Source: Pantoea eucrina (GTDB lineage Bacteria; Pseudomonadota; Gammaproteobacteria; Enterobacterales; Enterobacteriaceae). Taken from it: 64,000 bases of DNA. Below, piece by piece: positions 32,416-41,423 of this stretch. The number at the start of each line of letters is the position of its first letter. Position 1 is the stretch's first letter. The DNA lies in assembly GCF_001691555.1 (NCBI RefSeq), contig NZ_MAYN01000008.1:886617-950616 (forward strand), given 5' to 3'. Position numbers and translations under genes: made by a program. The notes below the pieces were generated by a model. That model was not told where the DNA came from, ran no database searches, and was given only the letters and a program-made list of their open reading frames with translations.

Positions 32416-33204
32416 ATGGGAAGACAGAAAGCAGTGATCAAAGCGCGTCGTGAAGCTCGTCGTGTGCTTCGTAATGACTCCCGGAGTCATCGTCAGCGCG
32501 AAGAAGAATCGGTCACTTCGCTGGTGCAGATGGGCGGGTTAGATGCTATTGGCATGGCGCGCGATGTGCGCGACCGGGCACCCATTGCAGCCCGAAATGA
32601 AGCTCAGGCGCACTATCTTAACGCCATAGAAACGAAACAGCTGATATTTGCAACCGGTGAAGCGGGTTGCGGTAAAACCTGGATTAGCGCAGCAAAAGCA
32701 GCTGAGGCCCTGATCAATAAGGATATCGAAAGGATTATCGTGACGCGCCCGGTACTGCAGGCGGATGAAGATCTCGGTTTCCTGCCCGGAGACATTTCCG
32801 AGAAATTTGCCCCCTATTTTCGTCCGGTTTATGACGTTCTGGTTAAACGTCTCGGCGCTTCCTTTATGCAGTACTGCCTGCGGCCTGAGATCGCCAAGGT
32901 AGAGATTGCGCCCTTCGCCTATATGCGTGGACGTACTTTTGAGAATGCAGTGGTTATCCTCGACGAGGCACAGAACGTCACCGCTGCGCAGATGAAGATG
33001 TTTCTGACCCGCCTGGGAGAAAATGTCACGGTTATCGTTAACGGTGATATTACCCAGTGCGATCTGCCCGCCAGCGTTCAGTCCGGTCTTGCCGATGCGC
33101 TGGCGCGTTTTGAAGAAGATGAGATGGTTGGCGTGGTGCGTTTTGCGAAAGAGGACTGTGTTCGCTCAGCCCTCTGCCAGCGCACACTGCACGCCTACGG
33201 CTGA
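32416..33204 (+). CDS. phoH: PhoH-family ATPase
   Basis: This 262-residue cytoplasmic P-loop ATPase has Walker A GEAGCGKTW (about residue 82), a conserved segment RPVLQADEDLGFLPGDI, Walker B VVILDEAQN and motif NGDITQCDLP. It is phosphate-starvation inducible in E. coli, where it also lies next to efeUOB. The molecular role is not settled; PhoH proteins have been linked to RNA unwinding. The N-terminal ~40 residues are basic. A terminator follows. Confidence 0.95.
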   Translation: MGRQKAVIKARREARRVLRNDSRSHRQREEESVTSLVQMGGLDAIGMARDVRDRAPIAARNEAQAHYLNAIETKQLIFATGEAGCGKTWISAAKAAEALINKDIERIIVTRPVLQADEDLGFLPGDISEKFAPYFRPVYDVLVKRLGASFMQYCLRPEIAKVEIAPFAYMRGRTFENAVVILDEAQNVTAAQMKMFLTRLGENVTVIVNGDITQCDLPASVQSGLADALARFEEDEMVGVVRFAKEDCVRSALCQRTLHAYG

Positions 33205-33225
33205 CAGAGTAGCATTCAGTCGACA

Positions 33226-33249
33226 AACCCGGCTCCGGCCGGGTTTTTT
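33226..33249 (+). terminator. Rho-independent terminator of phoH
   Basis: The stem AACCCGGC / GCCGGGTT with a short loop runs into seven T residues, about 22 bases after the phoH stop. Confidence 0.9.
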
Positions 33250-33355
33250 TCTGACTGACACTGGCCGTACAGCGTCTGCCGGTATTTCAGAGTGATGATA
33301 GTTGCAGCAGTTCGCTAACGCGGTAAGATTGATGTTTTTTCAGGGAGCACAACCA

Positions 33356-33718
33356 GTGAAAAACGTCGTCCTGAGTATGCTGGCTAAAATATCGCACATT
33401 GATGCGGACATGAAACAGCTGACCGCCCGTGTGGAAGCTCAGTCGCTGCTGATCAGCGCGCTGGTACTGGCCGTCAGCAGGCAGGGTGGAGTAACAGAAA
33501 TGATTGACGCCGCAAACAAAGCGATCAATACGGTTATCGACTCCGCTGAAAGTGATGACGTGCTGAGGTCTGACGCTGCTATTCTGCTGAGCGAACTGCA
33601 GAATCTGCTGACTATCTCGCAGGCAGTGGATAAGGCCGACGGTGAGATTAATCATGAAGGGCTGAGCGAACTGACCGGCGTAGCCGTCGCGGAACCCGCT
33701 TTACCCGCCAAAAAGTAA
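33356..33718 (+). CDS. iraP: IraP-like RssB anti-adaptor
   Basis: This is a 120-residue protein whose first half aligns with E. coli IraP: MKN(V/L)(V/I)...L.K, then a coiled-coil region QLTARVEAQSLLISAL matching the IraP segment around A-x-VEALEIIVTAM. IraP binds RssB and stabilises sigma-S, mainly in phosphate starvation. The start is GTG 33356 behind GGGAG; this gives the IraP-like N-terminus MKNVV. It is longer at the C-terminus than E. coli IraP (86). In E. coli iraP lies directly beside phoA; here phoA is 1.8 kb away, which supports the call. Confidence 0.72.
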   Translation: MKNVVLSMLAKISHIDADMKQLTARVEAQSLLISALVLAVSRQGGVTEMIDAANKAINTVIDSAESDDVLRSDAAILLSELQNLLTISQAVDKADGEINHEGLSELTGVAVAEPALPAKK

Positions 33719-33732
33719 GGTGGTCAGACGGT

Positions 33733-33772
33733 AAATAAAAAAGCCTGAACGCGCGTTCAGGCTTTTTTATTT
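33733..33772. terminator. Bidirectional rho-independent terminator
   Basis: A long stem AAAAAAGCCTGAAC / GTTCAGGCTTTTTT with loop GCGC is flanked by AAAT/ATTT, 14 bases after the iraP-like gene. Confidence 0.92.
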
Positions 33773-33997
33773 GCTGTGCCCGGTATTAGCTTACCTCTGG
33801 CGGGGAGTTTCCTTTGCGACTCAGTCATTAGCAACATGCTCCTGTTCTTGATTATCTCTTTGAATAATAAATATTTTCCCACCCCTGCCTGTTTGAGCTG
33901 AAGATTAGCTGCGAAGGTAAATTAATAAAAAGGCCCGATAAACCGACATTCTGATCGCCTGAGTGGTACGGTGGTCTGGAATCAAAAGTGGAGGTTT

Positions 33998-34201
33998 ATG
34001 ACAAATGATAATAACGACAGAGTGGAATTTATAGCTAATGCCATTTTGAAAGCAGTACGCGAACTCATTGACACCGGGAACGAAATTACCATTGAAGCAT
34101 TGCTGGCCAGGCTTGAGGTTTACCGGCAGGCAACCCATGATGACTTTATGAAAGAGATATACCGTGATGCCATTGTGATTATCCGGAAGGGCAGGATTTG
34201 A
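33998..34201 (+). CDS. Second AriR/YmgB-like small protein
   Basis: This is a 67-residue helical protein. Its pattern (FIANAILKAVRELIDTG, then ITIEALLARLE, then EIYRDAIVII) parallels the AriR-like protein at 1324-1581 (KDIILALIMRLE, then DIYRNALEIV), so it is probably a distant member of the same connector family. GGAGG lies 3-4 bases before the ATG at 33998, which is closer than usual. It has no TTGTACA-type operator. It lies just after the iraP-like gene, so both could tie to sigma-S/Rcs control. Confidence 0.6.
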   Translation: MTNDNNDRVEFIANAILKAVRELIDTGNEITIEALLARLEVYRQATHDDFMKEIYRDAIVIIRKGRI

Positions 34202-34348
34202 TCCGCCACATCTGGCCTATGCTGTTTTTACTGCGGATCTGAAGGGCGTTATCCTGTAAAAAAACGCAGGCTTAATCTGCTTTATTAAGCATGCATCACA
34301 AGGTTATGGCGTGCGGCGCTTTACGGATTAGCTAAGCGCCGCTTCCGG

Positions 34349-34561
34349 CTATTCGCCGGTGATCCGCTGCTTCATTTCGCGCTGATGCTTGTGGTAATCC
34401 TCTCCACACTCTGAAGAGCAGAATGCAGTATCAGCAACAATCGCTTCATCTCTGCACCAGATACACTTGCCTGTTGTGCTCACCAGGCGCGGCTGGCGGG
34501 CAAATAATGCGCTCTCAAGATGAGCCGCTTCTCGTTCCTGTGCCAGATCTACATCATCCAT
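34349..34561 (-). CDS. Small C4 zinc-ribbon protein
   Basis: This 70-residue protein has a C-x-x-C ... C-x-x-x-C motif (KCIWCRDEAIVADTAFCSSEC), a zinc-ribbon like DUF2116 or the DksA/TraR zinc finger, followed by a charged helix (DYHKHQREMKQR). The N-terminus is acidic and helical. Role unknown; a DksA-like RNA polymerase effector is conceivable but the DxxDxA tip motif is not evident (VDLAQEREAA is the nearest). AAGGA lies nine bases before the ATG. Confidence 0.65.
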   Translation of the reverse strand: MDDVDLAQEREAAHLESALFARQPRLVSTTGKCIWCRDEAIVADTAFCSSECGEDYHKHQREMKQRITGE

Positions 34562-34880
34562 AATTTTTTCCTTAATAAATCAAACGTTTCTTTGGGCGAT
34601 AACGCCCTGACTGCTTTGGTAATGATACAAAGAGTGTCATCGTAAAAAGGGAGTTTTCAACAGGGCTGATGGAAAGGGGTCGCTGGCACCCCATCCGCAT
34701 TATCCCTGCTGAATGTTGCTGCCGGATCAGTTTAGCAGACCTGAAGAAGAACTGCGGCCTGAGTCTGCTGAGGGTGGTCAGGTCTGTGCTGAGGTCCGTC
34801 CGGATATTTCCAAAAAGATCTCTGTAAGACTGAAAAAAGGTCGAGTATTACAGGCTCTGGTGACCAGTGTTGCCCGTCGA
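34562..34880. other. Intergenic stretch left of the tRNA-derived repeats
   Basis: About 320 bases with no supported gene. It contains the promoter side of the zinc-ribbon gene and an unremarkable region that runs into the first tRNA-like fragment at about 34882. Confidence 0.4.
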
Positions 34881-34881
34881 A

Positions 34882-35164
34882 CCTGGTCGGGGGGTTCGAA
34901 TACCCCCCTCACGATGCCATATGCAAAAAAAAAGAGCCTGAACATAAGTTCAGGCTCTTCTTCAAATTTGTGGCGGTGAGAGGGGGATTGATTCGCTTTG
35001 CTCACCCTGCGGGCAGCGTCGCAGGCTCCGCTGTCCGGTGAACAGTGTTCACCGTCGAACCCGGCCGGGGGTTCTCATACCCCTCTCACGATGCAATATG
35101 CAAAAAAAAAGCCTGAACATAAGTTCAGGCTCTTCTTCAAATTTGTGGCGGTGAGAGGGGGATT
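34882..35164. repeat. Decayed tRNA-Ser 3'-end repeats beside tRNA-Ser
   Basis: Two units can be seen. A 54-bp direct repeat is identical at 34936-34989 and 35111-35164 (offset 175). It holds a terminator stem (GCCTGAAC / GTTCAGGC) and the last 19 bases of tRNA-Ser in minus orientation (TGGCGGTGAGAGGGGGATT). Each unit is preceded by a plus-strand remnant of a tRNA T-arm and acceptor end (GGGGGTTCGAATACCCCCC at about 34891-34909, and a more decayed copy at about 35066-35085). So tRNA 3' ends point toward each terminator from both sides. This resembles leftovers of site-specific integration or repeated tRNA duplication. Confidence 0.8.
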
Positions 35165-35233
35165 CGAACCCCCGATACGTTGCCGTATACACACTTTCCA
35201 GGCGTGCTCCTTCAGCCACTCGGACACCTCACC
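35146..35233 (-). tRNA. tRNA-Ser (GGA)
   Basis: The 88-base minus-strand gene has acceptor GGTGAGG / CCTCACC-type pairing ending in an encoded CCA, a long variable arm (ACGGCAACGT-type stem), T-loop GGTTCGAATCC and anticodon GGA in CCTGGAAAG. It is almost identical to the E. coli serW/serX tRNA as remembered. Its 3' end overlaps the 54-bp direct repeat described at 34882-35164. Confidence 0.95.
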
Positions 35234-35398
35234 ACATATTTTTTCGCTAACCGCGCTGGGTCAACGGGGCGCTACTATAGGGAGTTAGCTGAAAAGGGTC
35301 AAGTGCTATTTTCTCCTTTTTTTCTATCTGCTTAAGCTCTGCACAGATTGTCTTAACCCTGTTCACTTTGCTGTGATTGTCACTGAAACGTTGCGTGT

Positions 35399-35416
35399 CT
35401 GACACAAAAATGTCAT
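35399..35416 (+). promoter_or_regulatory. Candidate PHO box of phoA
   Basis: CTGACAC, four A residues, ATGTCAT fits two PhoB half-sites (CTGTCAT) with two and one mismatches and the standard 4-bp spacer. It lies 64 bases before the phoA start and predicts phosphate-starvation induction. Confidence 0.7.
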
Positions 35417-35479
35417 CCCGCTGACGCAGACTTGGCAGCGAAAATAAACGGGTTGTCTCACTGATAAGGATGCTGAAGA

Positions 35480-36886
35480 ATGAAACACTTACCTCTGCTG
35501 ACGGTTTCACTGCTGGCTACGCTTACCGCCACCGCTGCGGTGGCAGACGTTACAACATACAATAGAGCAGCCACCGGCGATCTGACGCAGCACGGTGGCG
35601 CACGTCGGCTGAGCAGCGATCAGACTGAGGCGCTGAAGGCCTCGCTAAGTAATAAAACGGCAAAAAATGTCATTTTGCTGATCGGCGATGGTATGGGTGA
35701 CTCTGAGATCACCGCTGCGCGTAATCTGGCGATGGGCGCGGGCGGCTTTTTTGCCGGTATTGATGCGCTACCGCTTACCGGACAGTACACGCACTATTCG
35801 CTGGATAAAAAAACGCACAAACCGGGCTACGTCACTGACTCTGCCGCTTCCGCCACCGCATGGGCGACAGGCACCAAGTCGTACAACGGAGCTATTGGTG
35901 TCGACGTCAATGGTCAGGATCAAACCACGCTGCTTGAGCTGGCCAAAGCGGCCGGCAAAGCCACCGGGAATGTCTCTACCGCCGAACTGCAGGATGCAAC
36001 GCCGGCGGCACTGATGGCACATGTCACCTCGCGCAAATGCTACGGTCCTGAGAAAACCAGTGAACTCTGCCCGACTAACGCATTAGAGCAGGGTGGCAAA
36101 GGCTCGATTACCGAGCAGATGCTGCTGACCCGTCCGGATGTGTTATTGGGCGGCGGTGCAAAAAGCTTTAATGAGGTCGCGAAAGCTGGCGACTATAAAG
36201 GTAAAACGCTGTATGAACAGGCGCAGGCGCGCGGCTATCAGCTGGCAGAAAATCTCGACGCGCTGAACGCGGTACAGCAGGCGACTCAGCAGCAGCCGCT
36301 GCTGGGACTGTTTGCGCCGGGCAATATGCCGGTGCGCTGGCAGGGTCCCAAAGCCAGTTATCATGGCAATATTGATAAACCGGTCGTGACCTGTGAGGTT
36401 AATCAGGATCGGCCGGCATCGGTGCCGACGCTGGCGCAGATGACGACAAAAGCGATCGACCTGCTCAGTAAAAATGAGAAAGGGTTCTTCCTGCAGGTCG
36501 AGGGCGCTTCAATCGATAAACAGGATCACGCGGCTAACCCGTGCGGCCAGATTGGCGAAACGGTCGATCTCGACGAAGCGGTACAGGTGGCGCTGGCTTA
36601 TGCCCGCGAACATGGCGATACGCTGGTGGTGGTCACCGCCGACCACGCGCACAGCAGTCAGATTGTTGAGAATGGCACCAAAGCGCCGGGCCTGACCCAG
36701 GCGCTGAACACGAAAGATGGTGCGGTAATGACCATCAGCTACGGCAACTCGGAAGAGGATTCGCAGGAACATACCGGTGCGCAGCTGCGCATTGCTGCTT
36801 ACGGACCGCATGCGGCAAACGTGGTGGGGCTGACCGACCAGACCGATCTGTTCTTCACGCTAAAAAATGCGATGGCGCTTAAATAA
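35480..36886 (+). CDS. phoA: Alkaline phosphatase PhoA
   Basis: This 468-residue periplasmic zinc phosphatase has a signal peptide of about 22 residues (ending AVA). The catalytic Ser is in [15 protein letters not shown], metal ligands are in [11 protein letters not shown], and [10 protein letters not shown] and [11 protein letters not shown] provide further zinc ligands. Four cysteines allow the two usual disulfides. Length and pattern match E. coli PhoA (471). A PHO-box-like element precedes it; a terminator follows. The tRNA-Ser and iraP-like genes lie upstream. Confidence 0.97.
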   Translation: MKHLPLLTVSLLATLTATAAVADVTTYNRAATGDLTQHGGARRLSSDQTEALKASLSNKTAKNVILLIGDGMGDSEITAARNLAMGAGGFFAGIDALPLTGQYTHYSLDKKTHKPGYVTDSAASATAWATGTKSYNGAIGVDVNGQDQTTLLELAKAAGKATGNVSTAELQDATPAALMAHVTSRKCYGPEKTSELCPTNALEQGGKGSITEQMLLTRPDVLLGGGAKSFNEVAKAGDYKGKTLYEQAQARGYQLAENLDALNAVQQATQQQPLLGLFAPGNMPVRWQGPKASYHGNIDKPVVTCEVNQDRPASVPTLAQMTTKAIDLLSKNEKGFFLQVEGASIDKQDHAANPCGQIGETVDLDEAVQVALAYAREHGDTLVVVTADHAHSSQIVENGTKAPGLTQALNTKDGAVMTISYGNSEEDSQEHTGAQLRIAAYGPHAANVVGLTDQTDLFFTLKNAMALK

Positions 36887-36903
36887 GCGGATAGCAGACA
36901 GAA

Positions 36904-36932
36904 AAAAATCCACGCTGCGGCGTGGATTTTTG
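36904..36932. terminator. Bidirectional terminator between phoA and ABC operon
   Basis: The stem AAAATCCACGC / GCGTGGATTTT with loop TGCG and flanking A/T runs lies between convergent genes. Confidence 0.92.
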
Positions 36933-36950
36933 TTATGACCGGGTGATGGG

Positions 36951-37685
36951 TTACGCCAGCACTTTGCTGAGAAACGCCTGAGTACGCGGATTTTGCGGCC
37001 GGGTGAACAGCACATCCGGCGTGTCCAGCTCCTGAATGATCCCCTGATCCATAAACATCACCCGATCCGCCACTTCGCGCGCAAAGCCCATTTCATGCGT
37101 AACAATCACCATGGTCATGCCTTCCTGCGCCAGCATTTTCATGACGCTCAGCACCTCACCGACCAGTTCGGGATCAAGCGCGGAGGTAGGCTCATCAAAC
37201 AGCATGATGTCGGGCTCCATCGCCAGCGCCCGGGCAATGGCGACGCGCTGCTGCTGGCCGCCGGAGAGGCTGTTTGGCCAGGCATTGATCTTATCAGTCA
37301 GGCCCACTTTTTCCAGCAGCGCTTTAGCCTGCTCAGTGGCCTGCTGGCGCGACAGTTTGCGCACCTCCATCGGTGCCATAATCAGGTTTTCCAGCACGGT
37401 CATATGCGGAAAGAGATTAAAGCGCTGAAACACCATACCCACATGTTCACGCAGCGTATTGATGCGGGTTTTGGGATCCTGCACCTCAAACCCGTTCACC
37501 ACCACGCGACCGCCATCGATGCTTTCGAGTCCGTTCAGGCAGCGCAGGAACGTGCTCTTGCCAGAGCCGGACGGACCGATCACGCACAGCACCTCCTGCG
37601 CCGGAATGTCACAGCTGATGCCGTTCAGCACCTGGTTTTCACCAAAGTTTTTCTGCAAGTTTTCAACGTGGATCACTTTTGCCAA
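36951..37685 (-). CDS. Polar amino acid ABC transporter ATPase
   Basis: This 244-residue ATPase is of the GlnQ/ArtP type: Walker [10 protein letters not shown], signature [15 protein letters not shown], Walker [13 protein letters not shown] and switch VTHEMGFA. It powers the adjacent permease and binding protein. Last gene of a three-gene operon read right to left; its start overlaps the permease end by 23 bases. GlnQ itself is the closest remembered sequence, but the substrate cannot be fixed. Confidence 0.92.
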   Translation of the reverse strand: MAKVIHVENLQKNFGENQVLNGISCDIPAQEVLCVIGPSGSGKSTFLRCLNGLESIDGGRVVVNGFEVQDPKTRINTLREHVGMVFQRFNLFPHMTVLENLIMAPMEVRKLSRQQATEQAKALLEKVGLTDKINAWPNSLSGGQQQRVAIARALAMEPDIMLFDEPTSALDPELVGEVLSVMKMLAQEGMTMVIVTHEMGFAREVADRVMFMDQGIIQELDTPDVLFTRPQNPRTQAFLSKVLA

Positions 37686-38427
37686 ACCTCTTTTCCATGT
37701 AACGAACCAGCAGCGACAGCAGGAAGGTAAATACCCAGTACACCAGTGAAATCACCAGATAGGGTTCCCAGTAAGTCGCGTAAGCGCCTGAAACCGTACG
37801 GGCAGCATATGCCAGATCGGCAAGACCAATCGCTGACGCCAGCGACGAATCTTTTACGATAGCAATCGCATTATTGCCGAGCGGCGGGAGCATACGGCGA
37901 AACGCCTGCGGCAAAATCACTCTGCGCATGGTGCGGCCATAGGGCATGCCAAGCGAACGCGAGGCTTCCATCTGACCGCGATCGATCGACTGGATCCCGG
38001 CGCGGAAGATTTCCGATACGTAAGCGCCCGCATTCAGGGTGATTGCCACTACGCAGGAAAGGAAAGCGCCATAGTTAGCGCGCAGCTCGCGGGCAAATTC
38101 TGCCGGCATAATACCGTTTGCCACCAGTATGCCATCGCGTGGATTGATAAACAGCGGGATCAGCGCGAAGTGCACCACCATAATCTGCACGAACAGCGGC
38201 GTGCCGCGGAAAGCGCTGATGTAGATGCGTACCGGCCACTGAATGCCGTAATGCAGTAGATATTTCCACGGGCCATGCGGCGCCGACGCCAGACGCCCTA
38301 AGCCGAGCGTCAGGCCCCACAGGGTGCCTGTGATCACACAAATGAGGGTACATTTGAGGGTCATCATCGCGCCGTCGATAAACAGCGGCATATATTCCTG
38401 GATGATTTCCCAGCGGAAGCCTGTCAT
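37663..38427 (-). CDS. Polar amino acid ABC transporter permease
   Basis: This 254-residue inner-membrane permease of the HisM/GlnP type has about five helices and the EAA loop [26 protein letters not shown]. An internal insertion of about 30 residues ([21 protein letters not shown]) is longer than in GlnP. It is the middle gene of the operon. Confidence 0.92.
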   Translation of the reverse strand: MTGFRWEIIQEYMPLFIDGAMMTLKCTLICVITGTLWGLTLGLGRLASAPHGPWKYLLHYGIQWPVRIYISAFRGTPLFVQIMVVHFALIPLFINPRDGILVANGIMPAEFARELRANYGAFLSCVVAITLNAGAYVSEIFRAGIQSIDRGQMEASRSLGMPYGRTMRRVILPQAFRRMLPPLGNNAIAIVKDSSLASAIGLADLAYAARTVSGAYATYWEPYLVISLVYWVFTFLLSLLVRYMEKRFGKSDPR

Positions 38428-38471
38428 AAAAACGTCCTTATTGTGCCGCGCGAGCGCGCGGCGACGGGAGA

Positions 38472-39233
38472 TTACTGAGCGGGAAGAGCAGGAACGTTGC
38501 TGTCGAACCAGGTCGCGTAAATTTTCGCATAGGTGCCGTCGGCAATGATTTTCTGCAGGCCGGCGTTGATCTTGCTGCGTAATTCATCGTTGCCTTTCGC
38601 TACCGCGATACCAAAATACTGGCGCTCAAACTTATTGTCAGAAACCAGTTTAAACTGCTTTTCCGGATGCGTTTTAATGTAGTATTTCACCACGCCAACA
38701 TCGCCTACGGCCGCGCCGATGCCATCTTCATACAGCTCCTGCAGCATCAGCGGCGTATTATCAAAACGCTTAATTGCCGTGCTGTTTTTGCCCAGCACAT
38801 CAGACACCACGATGTCGCCGGTGCTGGAGTTCACCACGCCGACATTCAGATTTTTCAGCGACGCCAGAGAGGCTACGTTAGCGTTTTCCGGCACCACAAT
38901 AGCCTGTTCAGCCGGGAAGTAGGGCGCGGAGAAATCGACCATCTGCTTGCGCTTGTCGGTAATGGTAATGCCGGAGATGATGATGTCGCGGTCGCCCGAA
39001 TTCAGGGTGGCAAAGATGCCTTCCCACGGGGTATTAACCAGTTTGATATCAAAATTTTCCGCTTTGGCGACGGCTTTGATGATATCGATATCAAATCCTT
39101 CCAGCTGCTTCTGCGCGTTTTCAAATTCGAACGGACGGTAAGTGCCGCCAGAGCCGACAACATAGGTGACGGCCTGCGCCGCCGTGGCTGACAGCGCCAG
39201 CACTAAGCCCAGCAGGGCTGAACGGATAAACAT
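38472..39233 (-). CDS. Periplasmic amino acid-binding protein
   Basis: This is a 253-residue SBP_bac_3 protein with a signal peptide of about 21 residues (ending AQA). Pattern: VVGSGGTYRPFEFEN, GFDIDIIKAVAKAENF, DIIISGITITDKRKQMVDFSAPYF. It binds a polar amino acid (glutamine- or lysine-type) for the downstream permease and ATPase. A conserved ligand Arg is seen in the ITDKRK segment. It is the first gene of the operon, with about 190 bases of non-coding DNA upstream. Confidence 0.92.
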   Translation of the reverse strand: MFIRSALLGLVLALSATAAQAVTYVVGSGGTYRPFEFENAQKQLEGFDIDIIKAVAKAENFDIKLVNTPWEGIFATLNSGDRDIIISGITITDKRKQMVDFSAPYFPAEQAIVVPENANVASLASLKNLNVGVVNSSTGDIVVSDVLGKNSTAIKRFDNTPLMLQELYEDGIGAAVGDVGVVKYYIKTHPEKQFKLVSDNKFERQYFGIAVAKGNDELRSKINAGLQKIIADGTYAKIYATWFDSNVPALPAQ

Positions 39234-39423
39234 TATGATTCTCCTGGAGAAGGGACAAGGTGTGCAATTTATGCAAAATTAATGCATAAAAATACACACC
39301 GGTGCATGCTCTGGCAAGCGGAATAGTCAGCGCTGAGGACAATATTCACCAAAGCGTGAATTGAGTCGCCCGCCTGTTGCGGCGCAGCGGGTAAGGGAGG
39401 AGGGCGGCACAATATGCCGCAGG

Positions 39424-40650
39424 TTACGCGTTGCGCAGCGGCGCGCAGATAATGCGCATGGCAAAAGCGCTGACGAGAGGAAACAGCGCCAGCAGCAGCC
39501 ACGGCAGCCGGGCCGCCTCTGACGGCACGCGCGCCTGTTCAAGCATGCCTCCCAGCAGGATATTACCCATTAACACCGCCACGCCACCCGCAGTGGCCAG
39601 GGCACCATAGTGCGCGCCCAGCGATGACGGATCTGCAAACCGTGGCACCAGATCTTTCGCGGCCGGCACCAGCAGCATCTGCCCGAGCGTCAGCAGCGTG
39701 ACAAAAGCCGCTGCGGGCAGCAGGCGCATCCAGCCCGCGCCAGGTGCGGCATCAGCATACAGCGCCACGCTGAGGAATGCCCCGGCAATCAGCGCAAAGC
39801 CGCACGGGACGATCCGCGCTGCGCCGGTGCGGCGGGCGAAACGCGCCAGCGGCAGCTGCAGCGTGATGATCAGCAGTGAAGCAAGCATAAACAGCGGTGC
39901 GAGATCGCTCTCCTGGCCGCCGGCACGCTGGATCTCCACCGGCAGCGCCAGGTAGAGCTGGTTATAGCTCAGCAGCCAGCTGCTGTAAGCAATGATAAAC
40001 GCCACAAAACGCGGCTGGTGAAAGGTACGCCACCACGGTACGACCTGCAGCGTAGTGCGGCGTGCGGGCGCAGCGGGCAGGGTGAAAAACAGCACGATCA
40101 TCGCCAGCATAAAGACCGCTGCGCCTGCAAAGGCGATCTGGCGAAAGCCGTAACCGGTCAGCAGCGCACCCGCCGCCGGACCGATAACGGCACCAAGCTC
40201 GCCGCAGACGGCAAACAGGGCAAACCACTCAGCGCGGCTGCGTTTTCCTTCTGCTTCACTTTGCGTACCCGCTTTCGCCAGCAGCGCTTCAATGGAGGGC
40301 GAGAAGAGCGCGCCGCCGATGCCGGTCAGGCAGGCGCCGGCGATAACCGGGGCTACTGAGTCGCCGCACGCCAGCAGCAGATAGCCGCTGATGCGTACCA
40401 TGCAGCCCGCCAGCACCACGCGCCGGGCGCCAAAGCGATCGGAGAGTGCGCCACCGAGCAGAAACATACCCTGCTGACAGAAAGTACGCAGCCCCAGAAT
40501 CAGCCCGACCAGCGTGCCGGAGAGCGCCAGATCGTCGCGCAAAAAAATGGCCAGGAAAGGCACCACGGCGTAAAAGCCAAGGTTAAAAACAAACTGACAG
40601 CCCGGCAGCAGGGGCAGCCAGAGCCGCTTAACGGGGCGGGGCGCAGGCAT
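39424..40650 (-). CDS. MFS transporter in Fur-boxed operon
   Basis: This 408-residue, 12-helix major facilitator resembles MdtH/EntS-type exporters (LSDRFGARRVVLAGC motif A after helix 2). It is the last gene of an operon with three iron/siderophore-type ABC genes, starting 11 bases after the ATPase. By context it may export or import a siderophore or another metallophore; no substrate motif is readable. The start gives a Met-Pro-Ala-Pro-Arg N-terminus, a short cytoplasmic lead. Confidence 0.85.
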   Translation of the reverse strand: MPAPRPVKRLWLPLLPGCQFVFNLGFYAVVPFLAIFLRDDLALSGTLVGLILGLRTFCQQGMFLLGGALSDRFGARRVVLAGCMVRISGYLLLACGDSVAPVIAGACLTGIGGALFSPSIEALLAKAGTQSEAEGKRSRAEWFALFAVCGELGAVIGPAAGALLTGYGFRQIAFAGAAVFMLAMIVLFFTLPAAPARRTTLQVVPWWRTFHQPRFVAFIIAYSSWLLSYNQLYLALPVEIQRAGGQESDLAPLFMLASLLIITLQLPLARFARRTGAARIVPCGFALIAGAFLSVALYADAAPGAGWMRLLPAAAFVTLLTLGQMLLVPAAKDLVPRFADPSSLGAHYGALATAGGVAVLMGNILLGGMLEQARVPSEAARLPWLLLALFPLVSAFAMRIICAPLRNA

Positions 40651-40661
40651 GCAGGTTTCCG

Positions 40662-41423
40662 TCAGGCTATATAATGAATGTGTTTACCGCTGTGGTAAGG
40701 TGAATTTTCGATTTTTGCCCGCACCCGGAATACATCCCACAGCAGATCCTCATTCAGAATTTCCTGCGGCGTGCCGGTGGCGACAATTTCACCCTGCTGC
40801 ATCACAATCAGATTATCGCAGAACATGGAGGCGTGATTGAGATCGTGTATCGCCACAATGCTGGTTACCGGCAGTTCGCTGATAAGCTTCATTAGCTGCA
40901 TCTGATGATGAATATCGAGGTGATTAGTCGGTTCATCCAGCAGGATTTCGGTTGGCACCTGCGCCAGCGCCCGCGCAATATGCACTCGCTGCCGCTCGCC
41001 TCCTGACAGACTCTGCCAGCCCTGATCGCTTTTCTCCACCATATCCACCCGCTGCAGCGCTGCCAGAACCGTGGCGTCATCCTGTGCGTTCCAGCTGGAG
41101 AAAGGGGAGTGATGCGGAATACGTCCCAGCTTCACCACGTCACGTACCCGCATGTTGGCATCCGTCATCCCGTGCTGTTCCACAAAGGCCACCCGGCGTG
41201 CCAGCGCTTTTTTTGCGATAAAGCGGATATCGTTGCCATCCAGCATTACCTGACCGGCATGCGGGCGTCGCAGTCCCGCCAGCACGCGCAGCAGCGACGA
41301 TTTACCGGATCCGTTTGGCCCCAGCAGGCCCACGGTTTGTCCGCGCGCTACGTTCAGTGAGACATCATTGACGATAACTTTCCTGCCCACTTTCCACGTA
41401 ATATGTTCAGCGCAGATACTCAT
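40662..41423 (-). CDS. Iron-siderophore-type ABC ATPase
   Basis: This 253-residue ATPase is of the FecE/FhuC type: Walker A GPNGSGKSS, signature LSGGERQRVHIARAL, Walker B EILLDEPTNHLD and switch IVAIHDLNHA. Its start overlaps the permease stop (ATGA). It drives uptake by the adjacent permease and binding protein. Confidence 0.93.
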   Translation of the reverse strand: MSICAEHITWKVGRKVIVNDVSLNVARGQTVGLLGPNGSGKSSLLRVLAGLRRPHAGQVMLDGNDIRFIAKKALARRVAFVEQHGMTDANMRVRDVVKLGRIPHHSPFSSWNAQDDATVLAALQRVDMVEKSDQGWQSLSGGERQRVHIARALAQVPTEILLDEPTNHLDIHHQMQLMKLISELPVTSIVAIHDLNHASMFCDNLIVMQQGEIVATGTPQEILNEDLLWDVFRVRAKIENSPYHSGKHIHYIA

